Source: Deltaproteobacteria bacterium (GTDB lineage Bacteria > Desulfobacterota > Syntrophia > Syntrophales > UBA2185). From it: a DNA stretch of 64,000 nucleotides. Position 1 is the first letter of the stretch; every line of letters begins with the position of its first letter. Shown here piece by piece: positions 53,205-61,840 of the stretch. A program made the translations under genes and the position numbers. The notes beneath the pieces are model-generated. The model had not been told where the DNA came from and did not search any database. It was given only the letters and a program-made list of their open reading frames with translations. Location: assembly GCA_026388495.1 (NCBI GenBank), contig JAPLJQ010000408.1, positions 1-64,000 of the forward strand, given 5' to 3'.

Positions 53205-54635
53205 TCATTTGTCTGGAAATAGTGACGCCTTAATAAATCTTACCGCACCTCTGCTTATATCTCTGAACGCTTTATAATTATTTATTCTCCGCATGTATGT
53301 CAGTATCACCTGAGGTCTCAAATAGAATGATAAATTTGCATTACGTTGAAGTTTCGCTAACTCCTTCGGATCTCTCCCTTTCGGTGTATATATGGGAAGT
53401 CCCTTAGCATAACCTGACATGAGACTGAATCGCCGCCAATCACTCAAATCAAGCGTTCCTTCTTCTTGCGCTATATCCCATAGCTTCGTCCCAGGAAAAG
53501 GTGTAGCCAGTGCAAATCTTACCTGATTTATGCCAAGCTCTTTTGCAAACTTAATTGTGCGCATGCTTTCTTCTCTTGTTTCAGTAGGCACACCCAAAAT
53601 AAAGCTCGCACGTATGTCTATACCTGCTTTTTTCGTTGTTGCTATCGTTTCTCTTATTTGTTCAATTGTAATACCTTTATCTATTTTATCTAATAATCTC
53701 TGATTACCGGACTCAAGGCCATATGATATTATCTTACAACCAGCTTTAGCCATTAGAAAAAGAAGTTCCTCATCAACACAATCGACACGGGCTTCCGCCC
53801 ACCAGGACAATTTCGTGTTAAACTTTCTGTTTAAGAATTCCCGGCAAAGCTCTTTTGCACGTTTCTTGTTCGCTGCAAAGTTGTCGTCTTGAACAAATAA
53901 TTGCGTTACATTATAGTTTTTTATCAAGTTATCCACTTCTTCACAGACGCGCTCTATACTATGTGTTCTATACTTTCCTTTTGTTAAAAGGCGATTTGCA
54001 CAGAAAATACAATTATATGGGCATCCCCGGGAAGTTAGAATTACTCCTACACGATCACCGGTTCTGGTGTCCGGACTTGTTTGATAACCTTCTTTCATTA
54101 AATCTTCTGCCGCAGGTGCAGGAAAATCATCGATGTTCTGAACTAACTCCCTGGGCATTCCTCCTGAAACCCCACCCTCTCTCGCACACATAATTCCGTT
54201 CACCGTCGCAGGATCTTTTCCAAATTTTAAGGCCTGAACGAATTCATACATCGTTATTTCGCCTTCTCCAATGGCTACGTAGTCTATCGATTTCTCCTGC
54301 AGAAAATCATGCGGTCTAATTGTTGGGTGAATCCCCCCAACAATAATAACCTTATCCGGGAATTCCTTCTTTAGTAACTTTGACAACTCGATACAACTAT
54401 GAACCAGAAAGGTAACGCACGTAATTCCAATCACATCTGGATTATAAGATTTTACAACCTCCTGAATTGATTCCTTTTCTATTTGAGAATCAAATATCTT
54501 AACATCAATATTATTACTTCTTAAATAAGACGCAATATAAGTAAGTCCTATCGGTTGAAATACAAATGCTATCTTTGAAAGCTTACCCATATATCTTTGA
54601 ATTTCATATGGTGGATTAATCAGCAAGATTTTCAT
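53205..54635 (-). CDS. B12-binding-domain radical SAM protein
   Basis: A 476-residue enzyme: an N-terminal cobalamin-binding-like domain (about 1-140; VIGITCVTFLVHSC, IIVGGIHPTIRPHDFL), a radical SAM motif CPYNCIFC (about 205-212), and a C-terminal helical part with FSLMSGYAKGLPIYTP. It is homologous to the proteins encoded at 25898-27319 and 61841-63229. The canonical DxHxxG cobalamin motif is missing. Probably a C-methyltransferase-like enzyme; the substrate is unknown. Confidence 0.9.
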   Translation of the reverse strand: MKILLINPPYEIQRYMGKLSKIAFVFQPIGLTYIASYLRSNNIDVKIFDSQIEKESIQEVVKSYNPDVIGITCVTFLVHSCIELSKLLKKEFPDKVIIVGGIHPTIRPHDFLQEKSIDYVAIGEGEITMYEFVQALKFGKDPATVNGIMCAREGGVSGGMPRELVQNIDDFPAPAAEDLMKEGYQTSPDTRTGDRVGVILTSRGCPYNCIFCANRLLTKGKYRTHSIERVCEEVDNLIKNYNVTQLFVQDDNFAANKKRAKELCREFLNRKFNTKLSWWAEARVDCVDEELLFLMAKAGCKIISYGLESGNQRLLDKIDKGITIEQIRETIATTKKAGIDIRASFILGVPTETREESMRTIKFAKELGINQVRFALATPFPGTKLWDIAQEEGTLDLSDWRRFSLMSGYAKGLPIYTPKGRDPKELAKLQRNANLSFYLRPQVILTYMRRINNYKAFRDISRGAVRFIKASLFPDK

Positions 54636-54650
54636 TCTGAAAGACTTTCC

Positions 54651-55217
54651 TCACTTACTTGGAGCGATTTTACCAACGGGTTTCAAGATAAAAAGTTGAT
54701 TTGTGCCAAGAAGAAATCTCTCGTATTTAGAAACGCTGACGTCCGCTTGGGACGCGATACCATTCATGTGACTCAGATCAATTAGTTTTTCATGCTGCTC
54801 GTTGGCAAGAGCGCTGAATAATCCCATTCGTGCACCCAGGTAATGTATAATATCTGCCATCGGATGAGGTGTTGTAATGACTATCCAACCATCCGGATTC
54901 AACATAACGCTCATCCGCCTAAGTATGTCCACGGGGTTTTTTATGTGCTCGATAACCGCAAGTAAAACGATGCTATCAAAGTGTTCACCCTCGGGTATGA
55001 TTGTCTCAAACCTGAATCGGGGATATTTCATCCGTGCGATATTAATAGAAGGACCATCGATATCCACACCGATGTAGTAATTCGGCGCACAAATTTCAAC
55101 CAGAGACCCAATACCGCAACCATAATCCAGAATTTTTCCCCGTAAATACGGCGAGATCTTTTTTATTCTCTGCGTGCGTAACCACGGAGATAACAAACCA
55201 ATCGATTGGTCAGCCAT
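54651..55217 (-). CDS. Class I SAM-dependent methyltransferase
   Basis: A 188-residue methyltransferase: KISPYLRGKILDYGCGIGSL (motif I), YYIGVDIDGPSINIA, and FDSIVLLAVIEHIKNPVDIL (motif II). The ATG at 55217 was chosen because GGGTGAG lies about 10 nt upstream; a GTG five codons earlier is the alternative. It stands between a radical SAM gene and a GT2 gene. It is shorter than its relatives at the N-terminus, but the fold elements are complete. Confidence 0.83.
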   Translation of the reverse strand: MADQSIGLLSPWLRTQRIKKISPYLRGKILDYGCGIGSLVEICAPNYYIGVDIDGPSINIARMKYPRFRFETIIPEGEHFDSIVLLAVIEHIKNPVDILRRMSVMLNPDGWIVITTPHPMADIIHYLGARMGLFSALANEQHEKLIDLSHMNGIASQADVSVSKYERFLLGTNQLFILKPVGKIAPSK

Positions 55218-55274
55218 TGTACGATATCTCACCCAACTTGTTTTTTTCGAACTTCATGTTCCTTAAGAGATAGA

Positions 55275-56249
55275 TTATTCCCCCTTATAGTATCCGGTTT
55301 TTCTTAATCGATACTGGATGTCTTCCATCAACTTTCTGTTTACGGAGAGAAGATCGGCCAGAAATGCCACAAGTATAGTCTGAAAACCAATCCCGATCAG
55401 TATGGAGGCCAAAATAAGAGATTGGACATGTGCCGCAATATCAGAACCTGTGACAAAGTGATAGATTAAATAATATAAGTATCTAAGTCCTATTAATAGA
55501 CCAATTGAGAACGATACCAAACCAATGGTCATGAAAAAGCGAAAGGGTTGATAAACTACAAATATTCTGATGATAGTGAGTATTGAACGTTTCAAATATG
55601 CAGGGATGCTTTTTATCAGCCTCGAAGGCCGCAAATACTTATTCGTTCTAATAGGCACCGATGTCACGGTCATATTTTTCTGGCCTGCTTGAATGATGGT
55701 TTCCAGTGTGTATGTGTATTCGTTAAAAACATTAAGATGCATCGCAGCATCTCTACTTATGGCCCTAAATCCACTTGGAGCATCGGCAACATCCGTTTTG
55801 CTTACCAGCCTGACCACATAACTTCCAAATTTTTGAAGAATTCTTTTCATCGCGGAAAAATGCTTAACCTCATTTATAGGCCTGGCACCGATAACTATAT
55901 CGGCTTTGCCTTCCAATATCGGTTTTACAAGTTTAGAAATATCTCTAGCTTCATATTGATTGTCAGCATCTGTGTTCACAATGACATCAGCACCAAGCTT
56001 TAGGCATGTTTCCAGACCGACCATGAAAGCTGTTGCCAATCCCTTATTTTTCGATAAACTTACCACATGATTCACACCGGAATTCTTGGCTACTGTTACT
56101 GTGTCATCGGTACAGCCATCATTAATAATCAACCATTCAACCGAATTAAATCCTTCTACCTCGCGCGGAAGCTCGCCGAGTGTTAGACTGATTGTTTCAG
56201 CCTCATTGTAACACGGTATTTGAATAATTAACTTCAATGGTCCCTCCAT
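55275..56249 (-). CDS. Glycosyltransferase family 2 with C-terminal membrane segments
   Basis: A 324-residue GT-A protein of the DPM1/GtrB type: LIIQIPCYNEAETISLTL, LIINDGCTDDTVTVAK and DVIVNTDADNQYEARDI (DxD), then DAPSGFRAISRDAAMHL. Two hydrophobic segments follow (about 235-255 and 270-305), as in polyprenyl-phosphate sugar synthases. It transfers a sugar to undecaprenyl phosphate for later flipping or modification. The ATG at 56249 is preceded poorly; a TTG four codons in follows GGAGGG. Confidence 0.9.
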   Translation of the reverse strand: MEGPLKLIIQIPCYNEAETISLTLGELPREVEGFNSVEWLIINDGCTDDTVTVAKNSGVNHVVSLSKNKGLATAFMVGLETCLKLGADVIVNTDADNQYEARDISKLVKPILEGKADIVIGARPINEVKHFSAMKRILQKFGSYVVRLVSKTDVADAPSGFRAISRDAAMHLNVFNEYTYTLETIIQAGQKNMTVTSVPIRTNKYLRPSRLIKSIPAYLKRSILTIIRIFVVYQPFRFFMTIGLVSFSIGLLIGLRYLYYLIYHFVTGSDIAAHVQSLILASILIGIGFQTILVAFLADLLSVNRKLMEDIQYRLRKTGYYKGE

Positions 56250-56270
56250 TTAACAAAAAATCCATAAACT

Positions 56271-57878
56271 TTAGCACCTGCCATGAGATATAGCAGTCAG
56301 CCGATTACGGATTATCTGCACCAATAATTGCACATCGTTGCGTCTCAAGCCCAATATCTCCGGCTTAAAGTATACTGACGCAATAACTATCATCGTATAT
56401 GTAATACCAGATAAAATAAAATCATATAACCCACCATCTACCAATAAATAATTCGCAGCAAGCGATGACATTGCAGCAAGACTCGTAAAAAAAAGGAGAC
56501 ATCCGATCTGGTGCACCAGATAATACAAATAGCTGAGATGGAGCAATTTTGCATTAAAGTATAATTGCACATTGACAGCTACGACATTTATTACAAGCAT
56601 TTTGATTGCCAATCCAGTGGCGCCGGCATTTAAACCATACTTATCAACGGGAGCGATCATGAAATAGGTAATAGGCAGGCTAACCAGCGAAAAGATTACG
56701 GAGATGTTCCTATATAGTTTGGTTCGCCCCGCGGCGTAAAAGAGAGAACTCGTCAATTGTCCGTACGTCTGATGAATAGGGTACATCGCCATGATGGCAA
56801 CGGCCATCATGCTTCCCCGAAAGGGACTGCCCCCGATGATGCGCACGACATTCTGCGCCTGAACCATGACGAAGCACGAAAAAAACGCAGCTACAGCATA
56901 CAACATAGGGATATAACGATTAAAAAGCCGCCCCATTTCGTTCAGGTCGTTAGTGCCATGAAGGATTGAATATTCTCTCATCAACAGTGGCGTCATGGCA
57001 CCGGTAAAAAGAAAACAGATGGCTCCTATCTGATAGGATAGGCTGTAAAAGCCCTGTTGTACACTTCCTCCGTAGTATTGCAACAACCATCTGTCAAATA
57101 TACCCTCTACTAATACGACTATAGCAATAACAAAGATCGGATGGCTATAATTAAAAAAATCCTTCAGGTAATTTTTTGCTTTTTCCCATGATAGCCTCAG
57201 GTTCTCTTTGGATAAGTGGATGTTTCTGCTGATTATTCCTATGAACGCAATTATTAGAAAAAAAAGGATAAAATAATGATAGAAAAAGAATTGGGTTAGG
57301 TAAAACTGATGGTATAAATAAAGTATAACAATAACCCCAAGGCCTAAAATCCTCTGAAGCATTCGCACCTTTTCTGCAGGTACCGTTATGCCATAAGCAT
57401 CCGCAATATCTCCTAATATCTGAACAAACCAATTGAGAAGTCCCCAGCCTGCCGCCAGATAAACATAAACCAGACTCTGCCCCAGCCAGATCGTTTCATG
57501 TACACCAGAGAAATGTACTAACGCTACGAAACCAATAACGAAAAGAAAAACAAAAGCGATATAATACAAATAAAAAGAGATTAAAGGGTATTCTCTGGGG
57601 CGGCGCGAAATGTTCGTATAGAAACAGGTGGAGGTTCCCATATCTAAAAAACCGACGACCTGGGTAAAAAAATTAGTAAGGAAATTAAAATCCCCATACA
57701 CCTTGGGACCCAATCCCCGCGGAATTATCATTTGTGTGATAATACTGATGATAAGACCGAGAAAACTGGAGTAAAGTTTAAAAAAATATCTTTTATTAAG
57801 AGAATCATTGTGTCCGAGGTTCCGATGAATATCGGGATTATCGAAATTGCTGTCTTCGCCTTTACCGATAAACGTCAT
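56271..57878 (-). CDS. wzx: Polysaccharide repeat-unit flippase, MOP superfamily (Wzx-like)
   Basis: A 535-residue protein with about 13-14 hydrophobic segments and the MATE/Wzx pattern near the N-terminus: LIISIITQMIIPRGLGPKVYGDFNF. It should flip lipid-linked oligosaccharides across the inner membrane. Its presence defines a second, Wzx-type assembly route beside the ABC exporter at 21-23 kb. It overlaps the preceding gene's stop by four bases (ATGA). Confidence 0.88.
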   Translation of the reverse strand: MTFIGKGEDSNFDNPDIHRNLGHNDSLNKRYFFKLYSSFLGLIISIITQMIIPRGLGPKVYGDFNFLTNFFTQVVGFLDMGTSTCFYTNISRRPREYPLISFYLYYIAFVFLFVIGFVALVHFSGVHETIWLGQSLVYVYLAAGWGLLNWFVQILGDIADAYGITVPAEKVRMLQRILGLGVIVILYLYHQFYLTQFFFYHYFILFFLIIAFIGIISRNIHLSKENLRLSWEKAKNYLKDFFNYSHPIFVIAIVVLVEGIFDRWLLQYYGGSVQQGFYSLSYQIGAICFLFTGAMTPLLMREYSILHGTNDLNEMGRLFNRYIPMLYAVAAFFSCFVMVQAQNVVRIIGGSPFRGSMMAVAIMAMYPIHQTYGQLTSSLFYAAGRTKLYRNISVIFSLVSLPITYFMIAPVDKYGLNAGATGLAIKMLVINVVAVNVQLYFNAKLLHLSYLYYLVHQIGCLLFFTSLAAMSSLAANYLLVDGGLYDFILSGITYTMIVIASVYFKPEILGLRRNDVQLLVQIIRNRLTAISHGRC

Positions 57879-59062
57879 TTAATATTTTTTATCCTGTTTG
57901 CCAGGATTTGCCAGGATTGTAATTCTTCCGTGCCATCTTTCTTAATATAGTCGTTTCTGTAAGCACGATATTTTTTTACATCCACATACAATTCTTTTTG
58001 CAGATTAAACTCAAAGTGATAATCTAGATTATGGACCTTTTTCCCGAAAAATCCTGCCATCCAGTCAGGCGTCGGATCTTCTGCCCAGCCTTCATTATAT
58101 TTATCTGTCGTAACGATAATAATAGGTTTTTCATACAGAACAGCAAAATTGACGGCCGTACTCGTATGCAAAATCACAAAACCAGACGTTCTCACTAACT
58201 CCGATGTCTTACCACGTATGACAGGCCTGCCACCAAAATAGTCAGGAAGGTCTTCATAGCGGGAACGTGGATGCGCGGCAATGAAGATTTTGAATCTGTT
58301 CTTACTTTCAAGATAATCGAAGAATCTGCAAAGCTTCGGATAATATTCATCCGGGGTTACAGGTGTACTGAGTCCACTGTAAGCATAGTCGGGATGAAAA
58401 GGAAGATATTCGTCAATAAAAACTCCCGTATTGATATCAACGGGTCCCAGCTTATCTGCTTCCGTTAAATAAGTATCGTAATCGTAACTATGCGCCCATA
58501 CAACATTCGAGGTCGCCGTTACAGCCAATCCCGGCGTCCCGTATTTCTCGCCGCGAGCTAATATATAATCGGCAGGTTTCACATTTAACATTTGATATGG
58601 AATTAAATATAATATGCTATTTATCAAGCCACTCAAATTCAATTGTTTAAACTTATTAGAAATACTCTCTGAAAACACAACCTTCGAACGGTCAACTCTC
58701 GGAAGTGCCATCGCATCAACAGAATATTTAATATTTTGCTTGGAAAACATTCTGTGAATACTGAGGGAGTAAAAAGCGTAATGAATTAAAGATACAACGA
58801 AGCAGGTATCGTCCAACCTCGCAACTGCAGTGATCGCTTCTTTTTTGGTTTGGAATAAGCGCCAGTTGTCACAATTGAAGACCGGCGGCTTCACTGTGCT
58901 TTTATATTCACCCGAAGCAATAAAAGGCGTAAAGTCCCATACCTCAACGTCAAATCCATTATCCTTAAAAGTTTTGACACCAAATCGTCGATAGTCGCTT
59001 TCGTTGAAATATGCCTCGACGAAATAGACAATCTTGCTAATGGGGAATGATTTATTAATCAT
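57875..59062 (-). CDS. GT-B-like protein of unknown function in surface-glycan locus
   Basis: A 395-residue soluble protein. The N-terminal part (ISKIVYFVEAYFNESDYRRF) and the middle (DYILARGEKYGTPGL, SHSYDYDTYL-like) have no firm match. The C-terminal part resembles GT-B donor domains: FKIFIAAHPRSRYEDLPDYF and FVILHTSTAVNFAVLYEKPI. The ATG at 59062 was chosen because GGATGGGG precedes it and it just overlaps the amidotransferase stop by 8 bases. Placed between the amidotransferase and wzx, it may add a sugar; no activity is claimed. Confidence 0.65.
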   Translation of the reverse strand: MINKSFPISKIVYFVEAYFNESDYRRFGVKTFKDNGFDVEVWDFTPFIASGEYKSTVKPPVFNCDNWRLFQTKKEAITAVARLDDTCFVVSLIHYAFYSLSIHRMFSKQNIKYSVDAMALPRVDRSKVVFSESISNKFKQLNLSGLINSILYLIPYQMLNVKPADYILARGEKYGTPGLAVTATSNVVWAHSYDYDTYLTEADKLGPVDINTGVFIDEYLPFHPDYAYSGLSTPVTPDEYYPKLCRFFDYLESKNRFKIFIAAHPRSRYEDLPDYFGGRPVIRGKTSELVRTSGFVILHTSTAVNFAVLYEKPIIIVTTDKYNEGWAEDPTPDWMAGFFGKKVHNLDYHFEFNLQKELYVDVKKYRAYRNDYIKKDGTEELQSWQILANRIKNIK

Positions 59063-60281
59063 TAACCCCATCCATATTGACCGTATGGCGTAATTTCCAA
59101 TCACCATTCACCCTGGCCCAGAGATGGGGCGAGCGGCCCTGATCGCAGAGTTCAATGAATCTCTCCGGCTTAATATCTAGGTAGTTTAAAATTTCTACGA
59201 AATACCGGTCGGGAAATTCTCCATCGAATTTTTTAACGAGGGCGCATCCCTCTTCTCTTGTCAAATGATTGTTCCGTATTTCCATGGAAGCATCTTCAGT
59301 CGTTCTTCCGATGCCAAATTTGATAAAGGTTGTATAGTAATGGAGGTCGTCAATTTTATCATCGATACTATTGTACTTGCTGTATGTACCCTGGGTCCGG
59401 AACGGCCTTGCCTGATACCCTGTATTTTCAACCGCGTAATAGTAGGCCTCCTGAGGCGTCCATTTTAGATAATATCCGAGGTAATGAACATCGATGCTGT
59501 GCTTTTCCAGTTCCTCGTAACGCGGTGGCAGGAATACCATTAAATCTACCAGATCGATATTATACTTTTCAATCAGATGTGGAATGGAGACACCGCCGAG
59601 GAAAACGTCATTCAGATCTCTTATGCTGAAAAAAGATTTATCTCTAAGGGATGTGGTATTATCAGCAATGGGGTTCCCGTATTCAGCCTCATTTTCTCCA
59701 TAGAAAATTAATGGGATATCGTATTTTATAGCAATCTTTGGTGCAATGTTCTTCTGTCCCAGAATAAAGGTATGGAAAGGATGTAGAAGGTTTTCAATCG
59801 ATAGTTTGGTCATAAGCTTCATAACCCTGCCATTGGGCTTAAATGAAATGTTGTCAACCCCCCCCACTTCGATCCAGTTGCGGAAGTTACTATAACCATA
59901 ATCGGTATAAAGAAGAGGTGACCAAGTGACTGTCAAAGGATGCATGCCATATTTATATTTCAGTACATGTGCTGCATAAGCGCTGTCCTTTCCGCCGCTT
60001 CCCGGGACGACACAGTCATAATTTCCGTCATTTTTCCTGTGTTTATCCAACAGTCTAATCAATTCGCCTTCTCTTTTTTTCCAGTCGATCTTATCCTTAA
60101 TTTCGGCAAAACGGCATGCATCACAGATACCTTCTTCATCAATGTGCATGGTGGTTTTTTTGCTGGCTTGCGTATGCTTGAACTCGACCGTGGAAGCAGG
60201 CCTCTGGTTGGAGGTAACGCAACGACCGCAGAATACTACTCTCTCAGGCAATCCGTATTTTGCTTCCAATTTTTCTTTCAT
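59055..60281 (-). CDS. wbpG: N-acetyl sugar amidotransferase (WbpG-like)
   Basis: A 408-residue enzyme with an N-terminal Cys4 cluster (C18, C21 in VFCGRC; C53, C56 in ICDACR) and an adenine-nucleotide alpha-hydrolase PP-loop, VPGSGGKDSAY (92-102). In Pseudomonas aeruginosa O5 the WbpG-HisH2-HisF2 set turns an N-acetyl group of UDP-ManNAc3NAcA into an acetamidino group, with ammonia from glutamine. Here hisH and hisF follow the same order, so a similar amidination is likely. The ATG lies directly after the hisH stop. Confidence 0.9.
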   Translation of the reverse strand: MKEKLEAKYGLPERVVFCGRCVTSNQRPASTVEFKHTQASKKTTMHIDEEGICDACRFAEIKDKIDWKKREGELIRLLDKHRKNDGNYDCVVPGSGGKDSAYAAHVLKYKYGMHPLTVTWSPLLYTDYGYSNFRNWIEVGGVDNISFKPNGRVMKLMTKLSIENLLHPFHTFILGQKNIAPKIAIKYDIPLIFYGENEAEYGNPIADNTTSLRDKSFFSIRDLNDVFLGGVSIPHLIEKYNIDLVDLMVFLPPRYEELEKHSIDVHYLGYYLKWTPQEAYYYAVENTGYQARPFRTQGTYSKYNSIDDKIDDLHYYTTFIKFGIGRTTEDASMEIRNNHLTREEGCALVKKFDGEFPDRYFVEILNYLDIKPERFIELCDQGRSPHLWARVNGDWKLRHTVNMDGVND

Positions 60282-60941
60282 CTATAGATTTTCTCCGTTT
60301 TGTTTTTTTATTGATAAAGCCCAATTTCTGTAAATATTCAAACCTTTCATCCCGCTTTTTTCAGGGTGATATTGTGCTGCAAATACATTATTTCTAAGCA
60401 GGCTCGAACAATACTCTGTGGAATGGTATTTCGTATGAGACAAGACAACCTTTATATCCGATGGTTCAACATAATATGAATGGATAAAATACATGAACTC
60501 CCCACTTTTCAAACCTCTTAATGGAGATGCCGTCCATGAATCTTCTGAAGCAGGAAAAATCTGGTTCCAGCCTATCTGGGGGACTTTAATACGAATATCG
60601 GTATGACCTTGAAATTTTTTCACTGTACCCTCAATAACGTTTAATCCCTTGTGCCTTCCGAACTCTTCGCTTTCGCTCAAAAGAAGCTGCATGCCGAGAC
60701 AGATCCCCATGAATTTTCGGCCACTGGCGATAAAATCCTTGATTGGTTCGATCAGATCAAGAATCCGTAAATTCACCATCGCTTCCCCAAAAGCGCCGAC
60801 ACCAGGCAGTATCATTGCACCCGCACATAGAAGTTGTTTTTTATCGGACGTAATTATCGCATTCAGGCCAACCGAACAGCAGGCATGATGAACACTAAAG
60901 AGGTTGCACATACCATAATCGACAATCGCAACTGTCTTCAT
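60282..60941 (-). CDS. hisH: HisH-like glutamine amidotransferase for sugar amidination
   Basis: A 219-residue class I glutaminase: TVAIVDYGMCNLFSVHHA at the N-terminus, catalytic C81 in FMGICLGMQLL, and H192/E194 in QYHPEKSG. It releases ammonia to the HisF-like partner. The ATG at 60941 was chosen since it starts the conserved domain; an ATG 14 codons upstream would overlap hisF. It is immediately next to the wbpG-like start. This is a surface-sugar paralogue, not a histidine-pathway gene, judged by its neighbours. Confidence 0.9.
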   Translation of the reverse strand: MKTVAIVDYGMCNLFSVHHACCSVGLNAIITSDKKQLLCAGAMILPGVGAFGEAMVNLRILDLIEPIKDFIASGRKFMGICLGMQLLLSESEEFGRHKGLNVIEGTVKKFQGHTDIRIKVPQIGWNQIFPASEDSWTASPLRGLKSGEFMYFIHSYYVEPSDIKVVLSHTKYHSTEYCSSLLRNNVFAAQYHPEKSGMKGLNIYRNWALSIKKQNGENL

Positions 60942-60951
60942 CTGTATGTCT

Positions 60952-61812
60952 TTATTCAAAGTCATACCGGCAAGATATACCATTACTATTCAAATAGTCT
61001 TTTATTATCTTTAGATTTAAAGCATTTACGACATTATACCTTTTCCCGCTCTTCAGAAATTCAACATTCCCCTCTTCACCGGATTCGACCTTAACAGGGT
61101 TGTGTTTAATGAAGTCGTAGTGCAGTATACTGGAAACAGCAACGGCATCGGCTTCACCCTCAAGAATTACCTGCTTCAGGTGTTCGAGATTACCGGCGCC
61201 TCCATGAGCGATCACCGGAATGGAAACCATTCTAGAGATCGCCTGCGTCAGCTCGATATCGAATCCGAGACCGGTGCCTTCACAGTCCACGGATGTGATA
61301 ACGATTTCTCCCGCACCGAGCTCTTCAACTTTTTTTGCCCATTCCGCAACATTTACACCGGTATGCTGGCGTCCATTATCAATATACGCGAGATAAGATC
61401 CATCCGGTTGCTTGATGGCCTCGATTGTGACGACGATAGTTGATGAACCGAAAACTCTCGATGCTTCTCTTATGATCTGCGGATTTTTTATAGCGGCAGT
61501 ATTTAGAGAAACCTTATCTGCTCCAGCCTTCAAGACGCTCTTGATATCATCGATCGTCCTCAATCCACCTCCAACGGTAAGGGGGATGAATATTTCTCTT
61601 GCCGTAAGGGATATAATGTCATGAAGGCTATTTCTATCATACAGACTGGCAACAACATCCATATACATTAATTCATCAGCCCCTGCTTCATAGTAATAAC
61701 GAGCAAATTGTTCCGGCCTTCCCAGCACTCTAAGGCCTTCGAGATGGATACCTTTAACCAAGTTTGGCCCTTTAATGTCTAAACGAGGAATTATGCGAAT
61801 ATTTTGTTGCAT
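60952..61812 (-). CDS. hisF: HisF-like ammonia-channel subunit for sugar amidination
   Basis: A 286-residue TIM barrel, about 30 residues longer than histidine-pathway HisF. The N-terminus IIPRLDIKGPNLVKGIHLEG keeps the catalytic-type D12, then LTVGGGLRTIDDIKSVLKAGADKVSLNT and IPVIAHGGAGNLEHLKQV (parts cut at 20). Phosphate-binding loops are present, but the usual catalytic D130 segment is YIDNGRQHTGVNVAEW, slightly altered. It channels ammonia with the HisH-like subunit to a third enzyme, WbpG, as in P. aeruginosa HisF2. Confidence 0.9.
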   Translation of the reverse strand: MQQNIRIIPRLDIKGPNLVKGIHLEGLRVLGRPEQFARYYYEAGADELMYMDVVASLYDRNSLHDIISLTAREIFIPLTVGGGLRTIDDIKSVLKAGADKVSLNTAAIKNPQIIREASRVFGSSTIVVTIEAIKQPDGSYLAYIDNGRQHTGVNVAEWAKKVEELGAGEIVITSVDCEGTGLGFDIELTQAISRMVSIPVIAHGGAGNLEHLKQVILEGEADAVAVSSILHYDFIKHNPVKVESGEEGNVEFLKSGKRYNVVNALNLKIIKDYLNSNGISCRYDFE

Positions 61813-61840
61813 ATTGGATGATTAAAAGGGAAGGGGGCCA

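Noticed and set aside
59055..61812. Histidine biosynthesis cluster
   Set aside because: The hisH and hisF paralogues stand with a WbpG-like enzyme and glycan genes; no other his genes are present and the HisC-like gene is 15 kb away beside an oxidoreductase.
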